Assembly: GCF_000739555.1 (NCBI RefSeq)
Contig: NZ_BBJN01000012.1
Location: 29,974 to 93,973 of the forward strand
Source: Halolamina rubra
Lineage (GTDB): Archaea; Halobacteriota; Halobacteria; Halobacteriales; Haloferacaceae
Reading direction: 5' to 3'
DNA: 64,000 nt
Below the pieces are notes generated by a model that did not search any database, was not told where the DNA came from, and saw nothing but the letters and a program-made list of their open reading frames with translations. The first letter of the stretch is position 1. Every line of letters begins with the position of its first letter. The translations under genes and the position numbers were made by a program. Below are positions 33,570 through 42,808 of the stretch, piece by piece.

Positions 33570-35219
33570 ATGCGACGAGTCTCCGCGGTTTTCGCCGTCG
33601 CGGTCGTCGTCCTCGCCGGGCTCGCCCCCGCCGCGGCGGCCGCGCCCGCCGCGCCGACAACCGCCGACGCGGCCGTGGCGTCGGCCGGTGTCGACGCGAC
33701 GACACAGGCGACCAACGACAGCGCGCCGCCGGACCCCGAGAGCGACCGGCTCGGCTGGGAGGACGGCTACTGGCACAACGAGAGCATCGACGTCGACCAG
33801 AGCGACGGGATCACGCAGGCGGAGCTCAACGCCACCATCGCGCGGGCGAAAGCCCGCGTCGAGGTGATCCGGGGCGTCGAGTTCGACATGGACGTGCCCG
33901 TCGAGATCGTCCCGCGCTCGGAGTTCGCGAACTCGTCGTCGAACGTCTCCTACAGCGACGCCTACCGGACGTTCGACAACGCGACGTACGAGGCGCTGTT
34001 CCTGATCGGCGAGGAGACCAGCTCCATCGAGACACAGCAGGCAAACCGCGGCGCCTCGGTCGCGGGCTACTACAGCCCGAGCGCGGACTCGATCGTGCTC
34101 GTCACCGACAACGAGAGCAGCCTCCAGGTGGACGAGCTCACGCTGGGCCACGAGCTCGTCCACGCGATGCAGGACCAGGAGTTCGACCTCACGAACTTCA
34201 GCAGCCGGACCCGCGACGGCGCTAACGCCAACAGCGGGCTGATCGAGGGCGACGCCAACTACGTCCAGTACCGCTACGAGGAGCGCTGTGGCGAGGGCGG
34301 CGTGTGGAACGGCACCTGCCTCAGCCCCGACACGGGCGGGAGCGGTGGCGCGGCGCCGCCGAACATGGGCGTCTACTTCCTCAACTACCAGCCCTACAGC
34401 GACGGGCCGGCGTTCGTCGCCGAGCAGAAACGCGAGGGCGGCTGGGAGCAGGTGAACGACCTGTACGACGCCCCGCCGGAGAGCGCCGAGCAGGTGATCC
34501 ACCCCGAGCTGTACGGCGAGGACCCGCCGACGGAGGTCGAGCTCGCCGACCAGCACGCCGGTGACTGGGAGCGCGTCCGCCCCGACCGCCGCCCCGACTA
34601 CGCCGAGGTGGGCCAGTCGGGCGTCGCCGCGATGTTCGCCTACCCGCTGTACGCCGACTCGGGGAGCGTCCAGCGCTACGCGAGCGACGTGGTCGGCCCG
34701 ACCACGTGGCTCAACTACACCGAATCCGGCGAGGTCAGCCGCTTCGACCCGCTGAACTACGGGTTCGACGCCGCCGCGGGCTGGGACGGTGACCGCCTCC
34801 ACGTCTACCGGAGCGCCGACGGCGAGACCGGCTACGTCTGGCGGCTGGTCTGGGACAGCCCCGCGGAGGCGACCGAGTTCCGCGGCGCCTACGAGTCGCT
34901 GCTCGCCTACTGGGGCGCCGAGCAGGTCGGCGAGGACACGTACCGCGTCGCCGACGGCGGGTTCGAGGACGCGTTCCACCTGACCGTCGAGGGCGACACG
35001 GTGACCGTCGTCAACGCGCCGACGGTCGACTCCCTCCCGGCGGTGCGCGAGTCGGCCGATCCGGGGGTCGCGACGCCGGAGCCGACCGAGACCGCGGCGC
35101 CGGGCGAGGAGACGCCGACGGCGACCGAGGAGACGACGAGCACCGAGGCCCCTGGCTTCTCGGCGGTCGCCGCGCTGCTCGCGGTGCTGGGCGCCGCGCT
35201 GCTGTTCGGCCGTCGGTAG
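33570..35219 (+). CDS. Hvo_1808-family surface protein with PGF-CTERM anchor
   Basis: This 549-residue secreted protein has a Sec-type signal (VSAVFAVAVVVLAGLAPAAA). An N-terminal domain begins SDRLGWEDGYWHNESIDV. A zinc-protease-like motif, LGHELVHAMQDQEFD, sits near residue 190, followed by GLIEGDANYVQYRYEERC. The tail is a Thr/Pro-rich linker, then TEAPGFSAVAALLAVLGAALLFGRR (by region), which has the PGF motif, hydrophobic helix and Arg end recognised by archaeosortase A for C-terminal processing and lipidation. It belongs to a family named after Haloferax Hvo_1808; activity unproven. A paralogue follows directly. Confidence 0.9.
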   Translation: MRRVSAVFAVAVVVLAGLAPAAAAAPAAPTTADAAVASAGVDATTQATNDSAPPDPESDRLGWEDGYWHNESIDVDQSDGITQAELNATIARAKARVEVIRGVEFDMDVPVEIVPRSEFANSSSNVSYSDAYRTFDNATYEALFLIGEETSSIETQQANRGASVAGYYSPSADSIVLVTDNESSLQVDELTLGHELVHAMQDQEFDLTNFSSRTRDGANANSGLIEGDANYVQYRYEERCGEGGVWNGTCLSPDTGGSGGAAPPNMGVYFLNYQPYSDGPAFVAEQKREGGWEQVNDLYDAPPESAEQVIHPELYGEDPPTEVELADQHAGDWERVRPDRRPDYAEVGQSGVAAMFAYPLYADSGSVQRYASDVVGPTTWLNYTESGEVSRFDPLNYGFDAAAGWDGDRLHVYRSADGETGYVWRLVWDSPAEATEFRGAYESLLAYWGAEQVGEDTYRVADGGFEDAFHLTVEGDTVTVVNAPTVDSLPAVRESADPGVATPEPTETAAPGEETPTATEETTSTEAPGFSAVAALLAVLGAALLFGRR

Positions 35220-35250
35220 CTCTTTTCCCCTCGCCGGCGCATCCGTCCGT

Positions 35251-36584
35251 GTGAGAGTTCGCCTGCTCGCCGTCGTCTGCTGTCTGGTGCTCGCGGGCTG
35301 TGCCGCGCCGGCGGCGCCGTCGCCGACCCCCGGGGAGGACCGGCTCGGCTGGGAGGACGGCTACGCCGCCACCGATTCCGTCGCCGTCGACGCGAGCGAC
35401 GGGCTGAACGAGTCCGAGCTCGACGCCGTCGTCGCCCGGACGATGGCCCGCGTCGAACTGATCCGCGGGCTGGAGTTCGAGGAGACGGTGCCTGTCGAGG
35501 TGATCTCCCGCGAGGAGTTCCGGAACGGCTCCAGCCGCGACACGACGTCGACACGGCCGCCGAGCGCGCCCGCGAGCAGCGCTACGAGGCGGCGATGCTC
35601 GTCGGCGAGGACCGCACCGTCGGCGGCGCGTTCGGCTCGATCTACGGCGGCTCCGTGCTTGGCTACTACTCGCCCGGCGCCGACCGCATCGTGCTCGTGA
35701 GCGACAGCGAGACGCCGACGGTCGACCGCGCGACGCTGGCCCACGAGCTGATGCACGCGCTCCAGGACCAGCGCCTCTCGCTGCTGGGCGGCGCCGCCAA
35801 CCCCGACGAACGAATGGCCGAGACCGGCGTCGTCGAGGGCGACGCCAGCTACGTCGAGGCGCAGTACGAGGAGCGCTGCGAGGCCGAGTGGGACTGCATC
35901 GACCGACCGAGCGCCGGCGGCGGCGCCTCGATCGCCGACGAGAACCTCGGGCTCTACCTCACCGTGTACGCCCCCTACAGCGAGGGGCCGACGCTGGTCC
36001 ACCGGACCCGCCAGCGCGGTGGCTGGGCCGCGGTGGACGACCTCTATACCCGCCCGCCCGAGTCGAGCGAGCAGCTGATCCACCCCGAAGACTACCCCCA
36101 GGATCGCCCGGCGAGCGTGGTCGTCCCCGACCGCTCGACCGCCGAGTACGACCGCGCGAGTGCGACGCGGCTGGGCGAGGCGACGCTGTTCGCGATGCTC
36201 TGGCAGCAGCGCGCGATCGACCGCGGGACGCTGGGAGAGAACCCCGGCGCGTACTCCGCGTACAACTACTCCCACCCCGCGACGGCGGGCTGGGCGGGCG
36301 ACAAGCTGGTGCCGTACTTCGACGCCGATAGCGACGACCCGTCGATGGACGGCTACGTCCTGAAGACGCGCTGGGAGAGCCAGCGCGACGCCCGGCAGTT
36401 CGCGCGGGCGTACCGCGGCATGCTCACGGAGTCGCTGAACGCGACCGCCGAGGGCGAGGGCGTCTACCGCGTTGAGGACGGCTCGTTCGAGGACGCGTTC
36501 CGCGTCACCCGTGACGGGAAGACGGTTCGGATCGTGAACGCGCCGACCGTCGACGCGCTGGACGAGGTCCGGCGCGGCGACTGA
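35251..36584 (+). pseudogene. Second Hvo_1808-family protein (lipoprotein), reading frame broken by a 1-nt deletion
   Basis: The GTG start gives a lipoprotein signal (LLAVVCCLVLAGC), then DRLGWEDGYAATDSVAV, matching the paralogue upstream. After EEFRNGSSRDT (about 35535-35545) the homologous protein continues in another frame as DVDTAAERAREQRYEAAMLVGED and proceeds to LAHELMHALQDQRLS (zinc motif) and GVVEGDASYVEAQYEERC. The span of 1334 nt is one base short of 445 codons. There is no PGF-CTERM tail; anchoring would be through the N-terminal lipid instead. The break may be a sequencing deletion. The start lies 31 nt after the first paralogue. Confidence 0.85.
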
Positions 36585-36639
36585 CGCCGACAGCCGTTCG
36601 TTTTCGACGCGTTCGACCGGGGAGCCCTCCGACGGCAAC

Positions 36640-36668
36640 GTTTAACTACTCAGTAGTACCACGTAGTA
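36640..36668 (+). promoter_or_regulatory. thi4 promoter with inverted repeat
   Basis: A TATA-like gtttaac (36640-36646) lies about 27 nt before the thi4 start. It overlaps the inverted repeat ACTACT-C-AGTAGT (36645-36657). A repressor binding there would block transcription-factor access. Thiamine-responsive control is plausible for this operon, but no THI-box riboswitch (archaeal or bacterial type) could be recognised in the very short leader. Confidence 0.45.
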
Positions 36669-37595
36669 ATGATGTCCTTCGACGGCTTCACCGACGCGAG
36701 CGAGGCACAGGTCACCCGCGCCATCGCCGACGAGTGGCACGACGAGTTCATGGCGTTCACCGACAGCGAGGTGGTGATCGTCGGCGGCGGCCCCTCCGGG
36801 CTGGTCGCGGCGAAGGAGCTCGCCGAGCGCGGCGTCGACGCCACCGTCGTCGAGAAGAACAACTACCTCGGCGGCGGGTTCTGGCTCGGCGGCTTCCTGA
36901 TGAACAAGCTCACCGTCCGCGAGCCGGCCCACGAGGTGCTGGACGAACTCGGCGTCCCCCACGAGGAGAGCGAGGAGGCCGAGGGGCTCCACGTCGCCAC
37001 CGCGCCCCACGCGAGTTCGGCACTCATCGAGGCCGCCTGCGACGCCGGCGCGCGGATCCAGAACATGACGGAGTTCACCGACGTGGTCGTGCGCGAGGAC
37101 CACGAGGTGTCGGGCGTGGTGCTCAACTGGACGCCGGTCCACTCGCTGCCCCGCGAACTCACCTGCGTCGACCCCGTCGCGGTCGAGGCCGACCTCGTGA
37201 TCGACGCGACGGGTCACGAGGCGGTCGTCGTCTCCAAGCTCCACGAGCGTGGCGTGATCGACGCCCCCGGGATCGAGGAAACCGGCGAGGCCGGGATGGA
37301 CACGACCGCCGACGGCGAGTACGGCGCGCCCGGCCACGACTCGCCGGGCCACGACTCCATGTGGGTCGGCGAGAGCGAGGACGCGGTCGTCGAGGAGACG
37401 GGCAAAATCCACGACGGCCTCGTCACCGCCGGGCTCGCGACGGCGACGACCCACGGGCTGACACGGATGGGGCCGACGTTCGGCGCGATGCTGCTCTCCG
37501 GGAAGAAGGCCGCCCAGGTCGCCATCGACGAGCTCGGCCACGACGCCCCCAGCGTCGGGATGCCGGGCGCCCAGCCCGGCCCCGCCGACGACTGA
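36669..37595 (+). CDS. thi4: Thiazole synthase Thi4
   Basis: Thi4 makes the thiazole half of thiamine from NAD and glycine with a sulfur source. The 308-residue protein has the FAD/NAD-type fold [18 protein letters not shown], then [21 protein letters not shown] (by region) and [21 protein letters not shown]. The cysteine in LTCVDP matches the conserved Cys shown to be essential in the Haloferax volcanii homologue, rather than the His of methanogen enzymes. The C-terminal [22 protein letters not shown] is typical. The ATG of thiDN overlaps its stop (tgATG), forming a thiamine operon. Confidence 0.95.
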   Translation: MMSFDGFTDASEAQVTRAIADEWHDEFMAFTDSEVVIVGGGPSGLVAAKELAERGVDATVVEKNNYLGGGFWLGGFLMNKLTVREPAHEVLDELGVPHEESEEAEGLHVATAPHASSALIEAACDAGARIQNMTEFTDVVVREDHEVSGVVLNWTPVHSLPRELTCVDPVAVEADLVIDATGHEAVVVSKLHERGVIDAPGIEETGEAGMDTTADGEYGAPGHDSPGHDSMWVGESEDAVVEETGKIHDGLVTAGLATATTHGLTRMGPTFGAMLLSGKKAAQVAIDELGHDAPSVGMPGAQPGPADD

Positions 37596-38923
37596 TGGCC
37601 CGCCCGGTCGCGCTCACCGTCGCCGGCTCCGACAGCGGCGGCGGCGCCGGCGTGCAGGCGGATCTGAAGACGATCGAGGCCCGCGGCGCGTTCGGCGCCT
37701 CGGCGATCACCGCGCTCACGGCCCAGAACACGACCGGTGTGCGGGCCAGCGCCGCCACCGACCCGGAGATGGTCCGTGAGCAGATCCGCGCGGTCGCGTC
37801 GGACCTCGGCGTCGACGCGGCCAAGACGGGGATGCTCGCGAACGCCGAGGTCGCCCGCGCCGCGGCTGCGGAGCTCGAGGCGGCCGAGTTCCCGGTCGTC
37901 GTCGACCCCGTCGTCGTCGCCGAGAGCGGCGATCGACTGCTCTCCGAAGCCGGGGAGGCGGTGGTCCGCGAGGAACTGATCCCGGAAGCGACGCTCGTGA
38001 CGCCGAACGCGCCGGAGGCGGTGCTGCTCACGGACGTGGCGATCGAGACGCCGGCGGACGCGGTCGCGGCCGGCGAGGCGCTCCGGGAGCTTGGCGCCGA
38101 CGCCGCGCTCGTCACCGGCGGCCACCTCGACGGCGACGCCGTCGTCGACGTGTTCGTCGGCGACGAGGTCCGGGAGTTCCGCTCGCCGCGCGTGCCGGAC
38201 GCGAACAGCCACGGGGGCGGCTGCACGCTCTCGGCGGCGATCGCGGCCGACCTCGCGCGGGGGGTCGAGCTCCGCGCGGCGGTCGCGAACGCCGAGTCGC
38301 TGCTGCAGCGTGCGGTCACCCACGGCCACGATCTCGGCGACGGCACGGGGCCGGTCCACCACCTCGCGGGGGTCCGTGCACGCGCCGACGCGCCGCGTGC
38401 GCTCCGCGAGGTGCGCGAGACGGTTCGGGCGTTCGAGACGCCCGCGATGGCACCGCTGATCCCCGAGGTCGGCACGACCGTCGCCGTCGCCCCCGGGACG
38501 GCGATCGAGCCGGCGGACGTGGCGGCCTGCGAGGGCCGGCTCACCCGGACCTCCACCGGCGTGCGCGCCCCCGGCGGCGCCGCGCTGGGCGCGTCGAGCC
38601 ACGTCGCGCGCCTGCTGTTGGGCGCCCGCGAGCACGACCCGCGCGTCGCGGCGGCCTGCAACCTCCGGGCGAGCGACGCGGTTAGGGAAGCTATCGAGAA
38701 CGAGCTGACGGTCGCGACGGTCGATCGGACCGAGGAGCCCGACGACGCCGCCGGCACGATGGACTGGGTCGCCGAGCGCGTGCTGACGCGGCGCGACGGC
38801 GACGCCCCCGACGCCATCGTCGACGACGGCGCCCACGGGAAGGAGCCGATGGTCCGCCTGCTCGCCCCCGACGCCGCGACGCTGCGGGAACGAGTTCTGA
38901 GACTGGCCGATGCGGTGGCGTAG
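37595..38923 (+). CDS. thiD: Bifunctional HMP(-P) kinase and thiamine-phosphate synthase ThiD-ThiN
   Basis: The N-terminal ThiD domain (residues 1-265) phosphorylates hydroxymethylpyrimidine. It starts [31 protein letters not shown] (by region) with the ribokinase-family ending [14 protein letters not shown]. The C-terminal ThiN domain (about 275-442) has [29 protein letters not shown] (by region), [23 protein letters not shown] and [17 protein letters not shown]. It couples the pyrimidine and thiazole phosphates in archaea, replacing ThiE. The 442-residue fusion is usual for Euryarchaeota. It starts at the ATG overlapping the thi4 stop by one base. Confidence 0.95.
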   Translation: MARPVALTVAGSDSGGGAGVQADLKTIEARGAFGASAITALTAQNTTGVRASAATDPEMVREQIRAVASDLGVDAAKTGMLANAEVARAAAAELEAAEFPVVVDPVVVAESGDRLLSEAGEAVVREELIPEATLVTPNAPEAVLLTDVAIETPADAVAAGEALRELGADAALVTGGHLDGDAVVDVFVGDEVREFRSPRVPDANSHGGGCTLSAAIAADLARGVELRAAVANAESLLQRAVTHGHDLGDGTGPVHHLAGVRARADAPRALREVRETVRAFETPAMAPLIPEVGTTVAVAPGTAIEPADVAACEGRLTRTSTGVRAPGGAALGASSHVARLLLGAREHDPRVAAACNLRASDAVREAIENELTVATVDRTEEPDDAAGTMDWVAERVLTRRDGDAPDAIVDDGAHGKEPMVRLLAPDAATLRERVLRLADAVA

Positions 38924-38930
38924 TGCGGGG

Positions 38931-39242
38931 TCAGATCACCGCCCGCGTCAGCACGACCACCCCCATCCCGCCGACCAGCGCGGCCAGCAGGCTCCCGGTT
39001 TTCCGGGTGAGCAGCACCACCGTCGCGCCGCCGAGCCAGGCGGTCGGCCCGCCCGAGACCAGCTCCGGGCCGACGATCGCGACGATGATCGCGCCGGGCA
39101 GCACCGAGAGCCCGGCTTCGAGCCGGTCCGAGGGGTCGACGTGGCCCAGCAGCCAGAACCCGCCGGCCTTCGTGAGGTACGTCAACAGCGCCATCGCGGC
39201 GACGACGCCGACGACGAGCGGGTCGAGCTCAACGACCGACAC
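38931..39242 (-). CDS. azlD: AzlD-family branched-chain amino acid exporter subunit
   Basis: This 103-residue membrane protein has four short hydrophobic helices. It begins with a GTG ([33 protein letters not shown] by region). The [12 protein letters not shown] segment is the AzlD signature (TYLxRxxG). AzlD pairs with AzlC to export branched-chain amino acids. Its start overlaps the 3' end of azlC by 14 nt, so the two are coupled. If azlC is truly interrupted, AzlD would be left without a complete partner. Confidence 0.85.
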   Translation of the reverse strand: MSVVELDPLVVGVVAAMALLTYLTKAGGFWLLGHVDPSDRLEAGLSVLPGAIIVAIVGPELVSGGPTAWLGGATVVLLTRKTGSLLAALVGGMGVVVLTRAVI

Positions 39243-39987
39243 GGGCCACCTCCACGAGGCTGCCGGCGACGCCGCCGGCGAGGATGTACCACCGCCCGGG
39301 GAGCGCGTCGGCGGCGACGACCGCGACGACCAGCGCGACGAGCCACGGCAGCAGCGTCGACTTCCCCTCCCAGAGCTGGGTGGCGATCGCGAGGAACACC
39401 GCCGTGAGGACGAAGTCGAGCCCGTAGCGGCTCGGGTCCTGGATCGCCGCGCCGACGTTCGCGCCGACGGCCGTCGCCCCGACCCAGAACAGCCACGCGG
39501 CGATCCCGCTGCCGACGAGGAACGCGCCGTCGCCCCCGCCGTCGGTGAGCTCGCCCATCGTCAGCGCCCACGTCTCGTCGATCAGGAAGAACACGCCCCC
39601 GTACGCCTCCCGGACGCCGAGCCGGGCGAACCAGGGGCGCAGCGCCGCGCCCATCAGGACGTACCGCGCGTTGACGACGGCCGTCGTCGTCAGCACCGCC
39701 GCGATCGGGATCGGGTCGGCCTAGAGCTCGACCGCGATGAGCTGGGCCGCGCCGGCGAACACGGTCGCGCTCATCAGCGTCGCCTCCGCCGCGCTGAGCC
39801 CCTGCCGTGCCGCGACCATCCCGAACGCGACGCCGTAGCCGCCGACGCCGGCCGCGACCGGCAGACAGCGGACGAACCCCTCGCGGAGCCCCGCCGCGGA
39901 GAACGTGACCCGGTCGTCGGCCCCGGCGGCGCCCTCCCCGGTGTCCGCGGCCGCGAGTGGCTCCCCGCTGTCGGTGTCTCTCGCCAT
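39229..39987 (-). pseudogene. azlC: AzlC-family permease with an in-frame amber codon
   Basis: From ATG 39985-39987 (MARDTDSGEPLAA) an N-terminal extension leads into REGFVRCLPVAAGVGGYGVAFG and MSATVFAGAAQLIAVEL, the start of the AzlC family. A TAG at 39721-39723 then interrupts the same reading frame. Directly after it the protein continues ADPIPIAAVLTTTAVVNARYVLMGAAL and FFLIDETWALTMGEL to the stop at 39229. Both halves are in one frame, so this is a point nonsense change (for example TGG to TAG) rather than a frameshift. The gene is real but broken, or the base is a sequence error. Confidence 0.85.
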
Positions 39988-40120
39988 CACGACGTGGTTC
40001 CGGTCGGGGCCTCCTAAGCCCTCCGTGTCCGGCGGTCCGGGCGCGGTTTTCGTGCCCCTGCAGCGGCGGCCGCGTGTCGGTTCGGCCGGGGTTGATGTGG
40101 CTCGCCGCCGACGGGCCGGT

Positions 40121-41338
40121 ATGACCGACAGCTCCCACCGCGAGTTCACGCTCGACTACGACCCCGGCGAGATCCGGTTCGGCCGCGGCGCCGCCGCCGA
40201 CCTCGGTGAGCTGCTCGCGGGCCGCGGGCTCGCCTCGGCGCTGGTGGTGACCGGCGCGAACGTCGGCGCCAACCGCGACGTGATGGGTCCCGTCGAGGAG
40301 GGGCTCGGCGACTCCCTCGCCGGCGTGTTCGACGGAACCACGCCCGCGAAAACTCTCGGCGCGGCGCTCGAGGCGGCCGAGCGCGTGCAGGCCGAGGGGA
40401 TCGAGGCGATCGTCGCGGTCGGCAGCGGATCGAGCCTCGACACCGCGAAAGTCGCGAGCGCGCTCGGGAGCTACGCCGACCCCGCGGCGGCCGCCGAGCA
40501 CGCGCTCTCCTCGGGGTCCGTACCGGTCGCCGACGACGGCCGGCCGACGCCCGTGATCGCCGTGCCGACGACGCTCGCCGGCGCGGACCTCTCGGTGATC
40601 GGCGGGGTCGGCCTGACGCTCGAGTCCGACGCCGACCCAAGCGAGATCCCGAGCGGCGGCGTGAGCAGCCGCCGGCTGATGCCGACGGCGCTCTGTTACG
40701 ACCCCGAACTGTTCGAGACGACGCCGCGCTCGGTGCTGACCGCGTCGGCGATGAACGGGTTCGACAAGGCCGTCGAGTGTCTGTACTCGCCCCACGCGAC
40801 GCCGATCACCGACGGCACCGCGAGCCGCGGGCTCTCGCTGATGCAGTCCGGTTTCGGGGCGCTGGCCGCCGACGAGCCGGACCCCGCCGCCGTCGACGAC
40901 GCGGTCGCGGGCGTCGTCTGCGCGCAGTACGGCATCTCCACCCCGGGCGCCTACCGCGCGTCGATCGTCCACGCGTTCGGCCACGGGTTCTCGAACGACT
41001 ACGACGCCCACCAGGGGACGGTCCACGGCGTGCTCGCGCCCGCCGTGCTGCGCTACGTGTTCTCGGAGATCGACGGCCGGCGACGCCTGCTCGCGGAGGC
41101 GCTGGGCGTTGCCGGCCCCGAGATGACCGACGACGAGCTCGCCGAGGCGGTCGTCGACGCCGTCGCGGGCGTCCGGGACGATCTGGGCCTCCCGGACCGG
41201 CTCCGGGCGATCGAGGGGCTCGACCGCGAGCACCTGCCCGAAATCGCCGAGATCATCCACGACGACAGCCTGTTCGCCGAGGCGCCGGTCCGGCCCTCGG
41301 TCGCGGAGATCGAGGACGTGCTTGAGCGCGCCTGGTAG
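40121..41338 (+). CDS. Iron-containing alcohol dehydrogenase family protein
   Basis: This 405-residue member of the group III Fe-ADH/glycerol dehydrogenase-like superfamily has the NAD-binding VAVGSGSSLDTAKVASAL. PTTLAGADLSVIGGVGL follows. Metal ligands are in ASAMNGFDKAVECLYSPHATP (Asp and His) and HAFGHGFSNDYDAHQGTVHGVLAP (by region, two His). The start is ATG 40121. The substrate could be an alcohol, a diol or glycerol-phosphate-like; it is not the archaeal G1P dehydrogenase by the motifs seen. It is divergent from azlC. Confidence 0.88.
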   Translation: MTDSSHREFTLDYDPGEIRFGRGAAADLGELLAGRGLASALVVTGANVGANRDVMGPVEEGLGDSLAGVFDGTTPAKTLGAALEAAERVQAEGIEAIVAVGSGSSLDTAKVASALGSYADPAAAAEHALSSGSVPVADDGRPTPVIAVPTTLAGADLSVIGGVGLTLESDADPSEIPSGGVSSRRLMPTALCYDPELFETTPRSVLTASAMNGFDKAVECLYSPHATPITDGTASRGLSLMQSGFGALAADEPDPAAVDDAVAGVVCAQYGISTPGAYRASIVHAFGHGFSNDYDAHQGTVHGVLAPAVLRYVFSEIDGRRRLLAEALGVAGPEMTDDELAEAVVDAVAGVRDDLGLPDRLRAIEGLDREHLPEIAEIIHDDSLFAEAPVRPSVAEIEDVLERAW

Positions 41339-41401
41339 GCCGTCGCGGCGGCGCGACGCGGGGAACGACCGACTTTTGGCCGCGCTGGCGGAACGTCGAC
41401 C

Positions 41402-42553
41402 ATGACCGAGTTCGACACCGTCGGCGACGACGCGATCCGGCGGGGCGACGCGACCGCGGCGTACTTCCACCGGACGGAGGCGGTGCTCGACCACGCCGAC
41501 CGCAACCCCACGGTCGTCGCGGAGCTCACCGCCGACCAGTTCCCGACTGGCGCGTTCGACCTGTTCGCGGGCGTGAAGGACGTCGCCGCGCTGCTCGAGG
41601 GGCTCCCGATCGACGTCGACGCGCTCCCGGAGGGGACGCTGTTCGACGGCGGCCCCGTCCTGCGGATCGAGGGCCCCTACCGCGCCTTTGCCCGCCACGA
41701 GTCGCCGATCCTGGGGTTCACCGCCCACGCCTCAGGCGTCGCCACCGCGGCGCTTGAGAGCCGCGTCGCCGCCCCAGACAGCCGGCTGCTCTCCTTCGGC
41801 ACCCGCCACGTCCACCCCGCCATCGGCGCGATGGTCGAGCGCGCGGCGCTGGTCGGCGGCGCCGACGGCGTCTCCCACGTCGCCGCGGGCGAGGTGCTCG
41901 ACCGCGAGGTCGGCGGCACGATGCCCCACGCGCTACTGATCGCGTTCGGCCGCGGGAACCAGGAGGCCGCCTGGCGCGCGTTCGACGAGGCGATGGACGC
42001 CGCCGTGCCCCGTGTGGCGCTCTGTGACACCTACGGCGACGAGGTCGACGAGGTGCTGCGGGCCGTCGAGACGCTGGGCGAGGGGCTCGACGCCGTCCGG
42101 CTCGACACTACCGGCTCGCGCCGGGGCGACCTGCGCCACATCGTCCGCGAGGTGCGCTGGGAGCTCGCGGCACGGGACGCCCCCACTCCCGAGATCCTGC
42201 TCTCGGGCGGGCTCGGGCCCGCCGATCTCAGGGAACTCCGGGACGTGGCCGACAGCTTCGGCGTCGGCGGCTACATCGCCAACGCCGACCCGCTCGACCT
42301 CGCGCTCGACGTCGTCGAGGTCGACGGCGAGCCGGCCGCGAAACGGGGGAAGCTCTCGGGGGCGAAGGACGTGTATCGAACGCCCGACGGCGGCCACCAC
42401 GTCGGCCTGCGCGGCCGCGACGGCCCCGAGAACGGCGAGTCGCTGCTGGAGCCGCTGCTCCGCGACGGTGAGGTGGTCCGTGCGTTCGACATCGACGCCG
42501 CGGCCCAGCGAGCGGGGGCGGACGCGGCCCGGGTGGGGTTCCGCGAGGAGTGA
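41402..42553 (+). CDS. pncB: Nicotinate phosphoribosyltransferase
   Basis: This enzyme converts nicotinate and PRPP to nicotinate mononucleotide in NAD salvage. The 383-residue protein shows the family pattern FHRTEAVLDHADRNPTVVAEL, PVLRIEGPYRAFARHESPILGF (by region), LLSFGTRHVHPAIGAMVERAALVGG (by region, with the catalytic-type His), VALCDTYGDEVDEVL and the phosphate-binding EILLSGGLGPADL. The C-terminus contains GKLSGAKDVYR. The length matches the archaeal short form. It complements the nicotinamidase-like gene at 32.9-33.5 kb. Confidence 0.93.
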   Translation: MTEFDTVGDDAIRRGDATAAYFHRTEAVLDHADRNPTVVAELTADQFPTGAFDLFAGVKDVAALLEGLPIDVDALPEGTLFDGGPVLRIEGPYRAFARHESPILGFTAHASGVATAALESRVAAPDSRLLSFGTRHVHPAIGAMVERAALVGGADGVSHVAAGEVLDREVGGTMPHALLIAFGRGNQEAAWRAFDEAMDAAVPRVALCDTYGDEVDEVLRAVETLGEGLDAVRLDTTGSRRGDLRHIVREVRWELAARDAPTPEILLSGGLGPADLRELRDVADSFGVGGYIANADPLDLALDVVEVDGEPAAKRGKLSGAKDVYRTPDGGHHVGLRGRDGPENGESLLEPLLRDGEVVRAFDIDAAAQRAGADAARVGFREE

Positions 42554-42580
42554 GTGGCTCGCGCGGGCTGTGTGGGGTCG

Positions 42581-42700
42581 TTACCGGTCGTCGCCGTCTA
42601 GCAGTTCGTGGGCGTGGTAGCGACAGAACCTCCCCTCGCCGGGAACCCGCTGGATCGCTTCGACCGGCCGGCAGTCGGGGTGTTGGCAGGGTTCGAACAC
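42581..42700 (-). CDS. 39-residue Cys/His zinc micro-protein
   Basis: A GTG at 42698-42700 opens a frame of 39 codons ending TAA at 42581-42583. The peptide reads FEPCQHPDCRPVEAIQRV and ends GRFCRYHAHELLDGDDR. Three Cys and several His (CQHPDC, CRYHAH) suggest one zinc site, as in other haloarchaeal micro-proteins. No ATG is available upstream. It is convergent with pncB and divergent from rnpB. The call is moderate because the frame is short. Confidence 0.6.
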   Translation of the reverse strand: MFEPCQHPDCRPVEAIQRVPGEGRFCRYHAHELLDGDDR

Positions 42701-42808
42701 GCCTGTCCGTTCGGTTCGGCGCCGATAGTTACTCGGCGGCTACCGGCGTCGACGGCCGGCGATCGGGGCCACCGAACCGCTTAACCGCGGCAGCCCCCTA
42801 CGCCGAAC

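Noticed and set aside
39721..39723. TAG in azlC as a pyrrolysine codon
   Set aside because: Nothing in the window suggests pyrrolysine machinery, haloarchaea are not known to use it in general, and AzlC proteins are not pyrrolysine enzymes.
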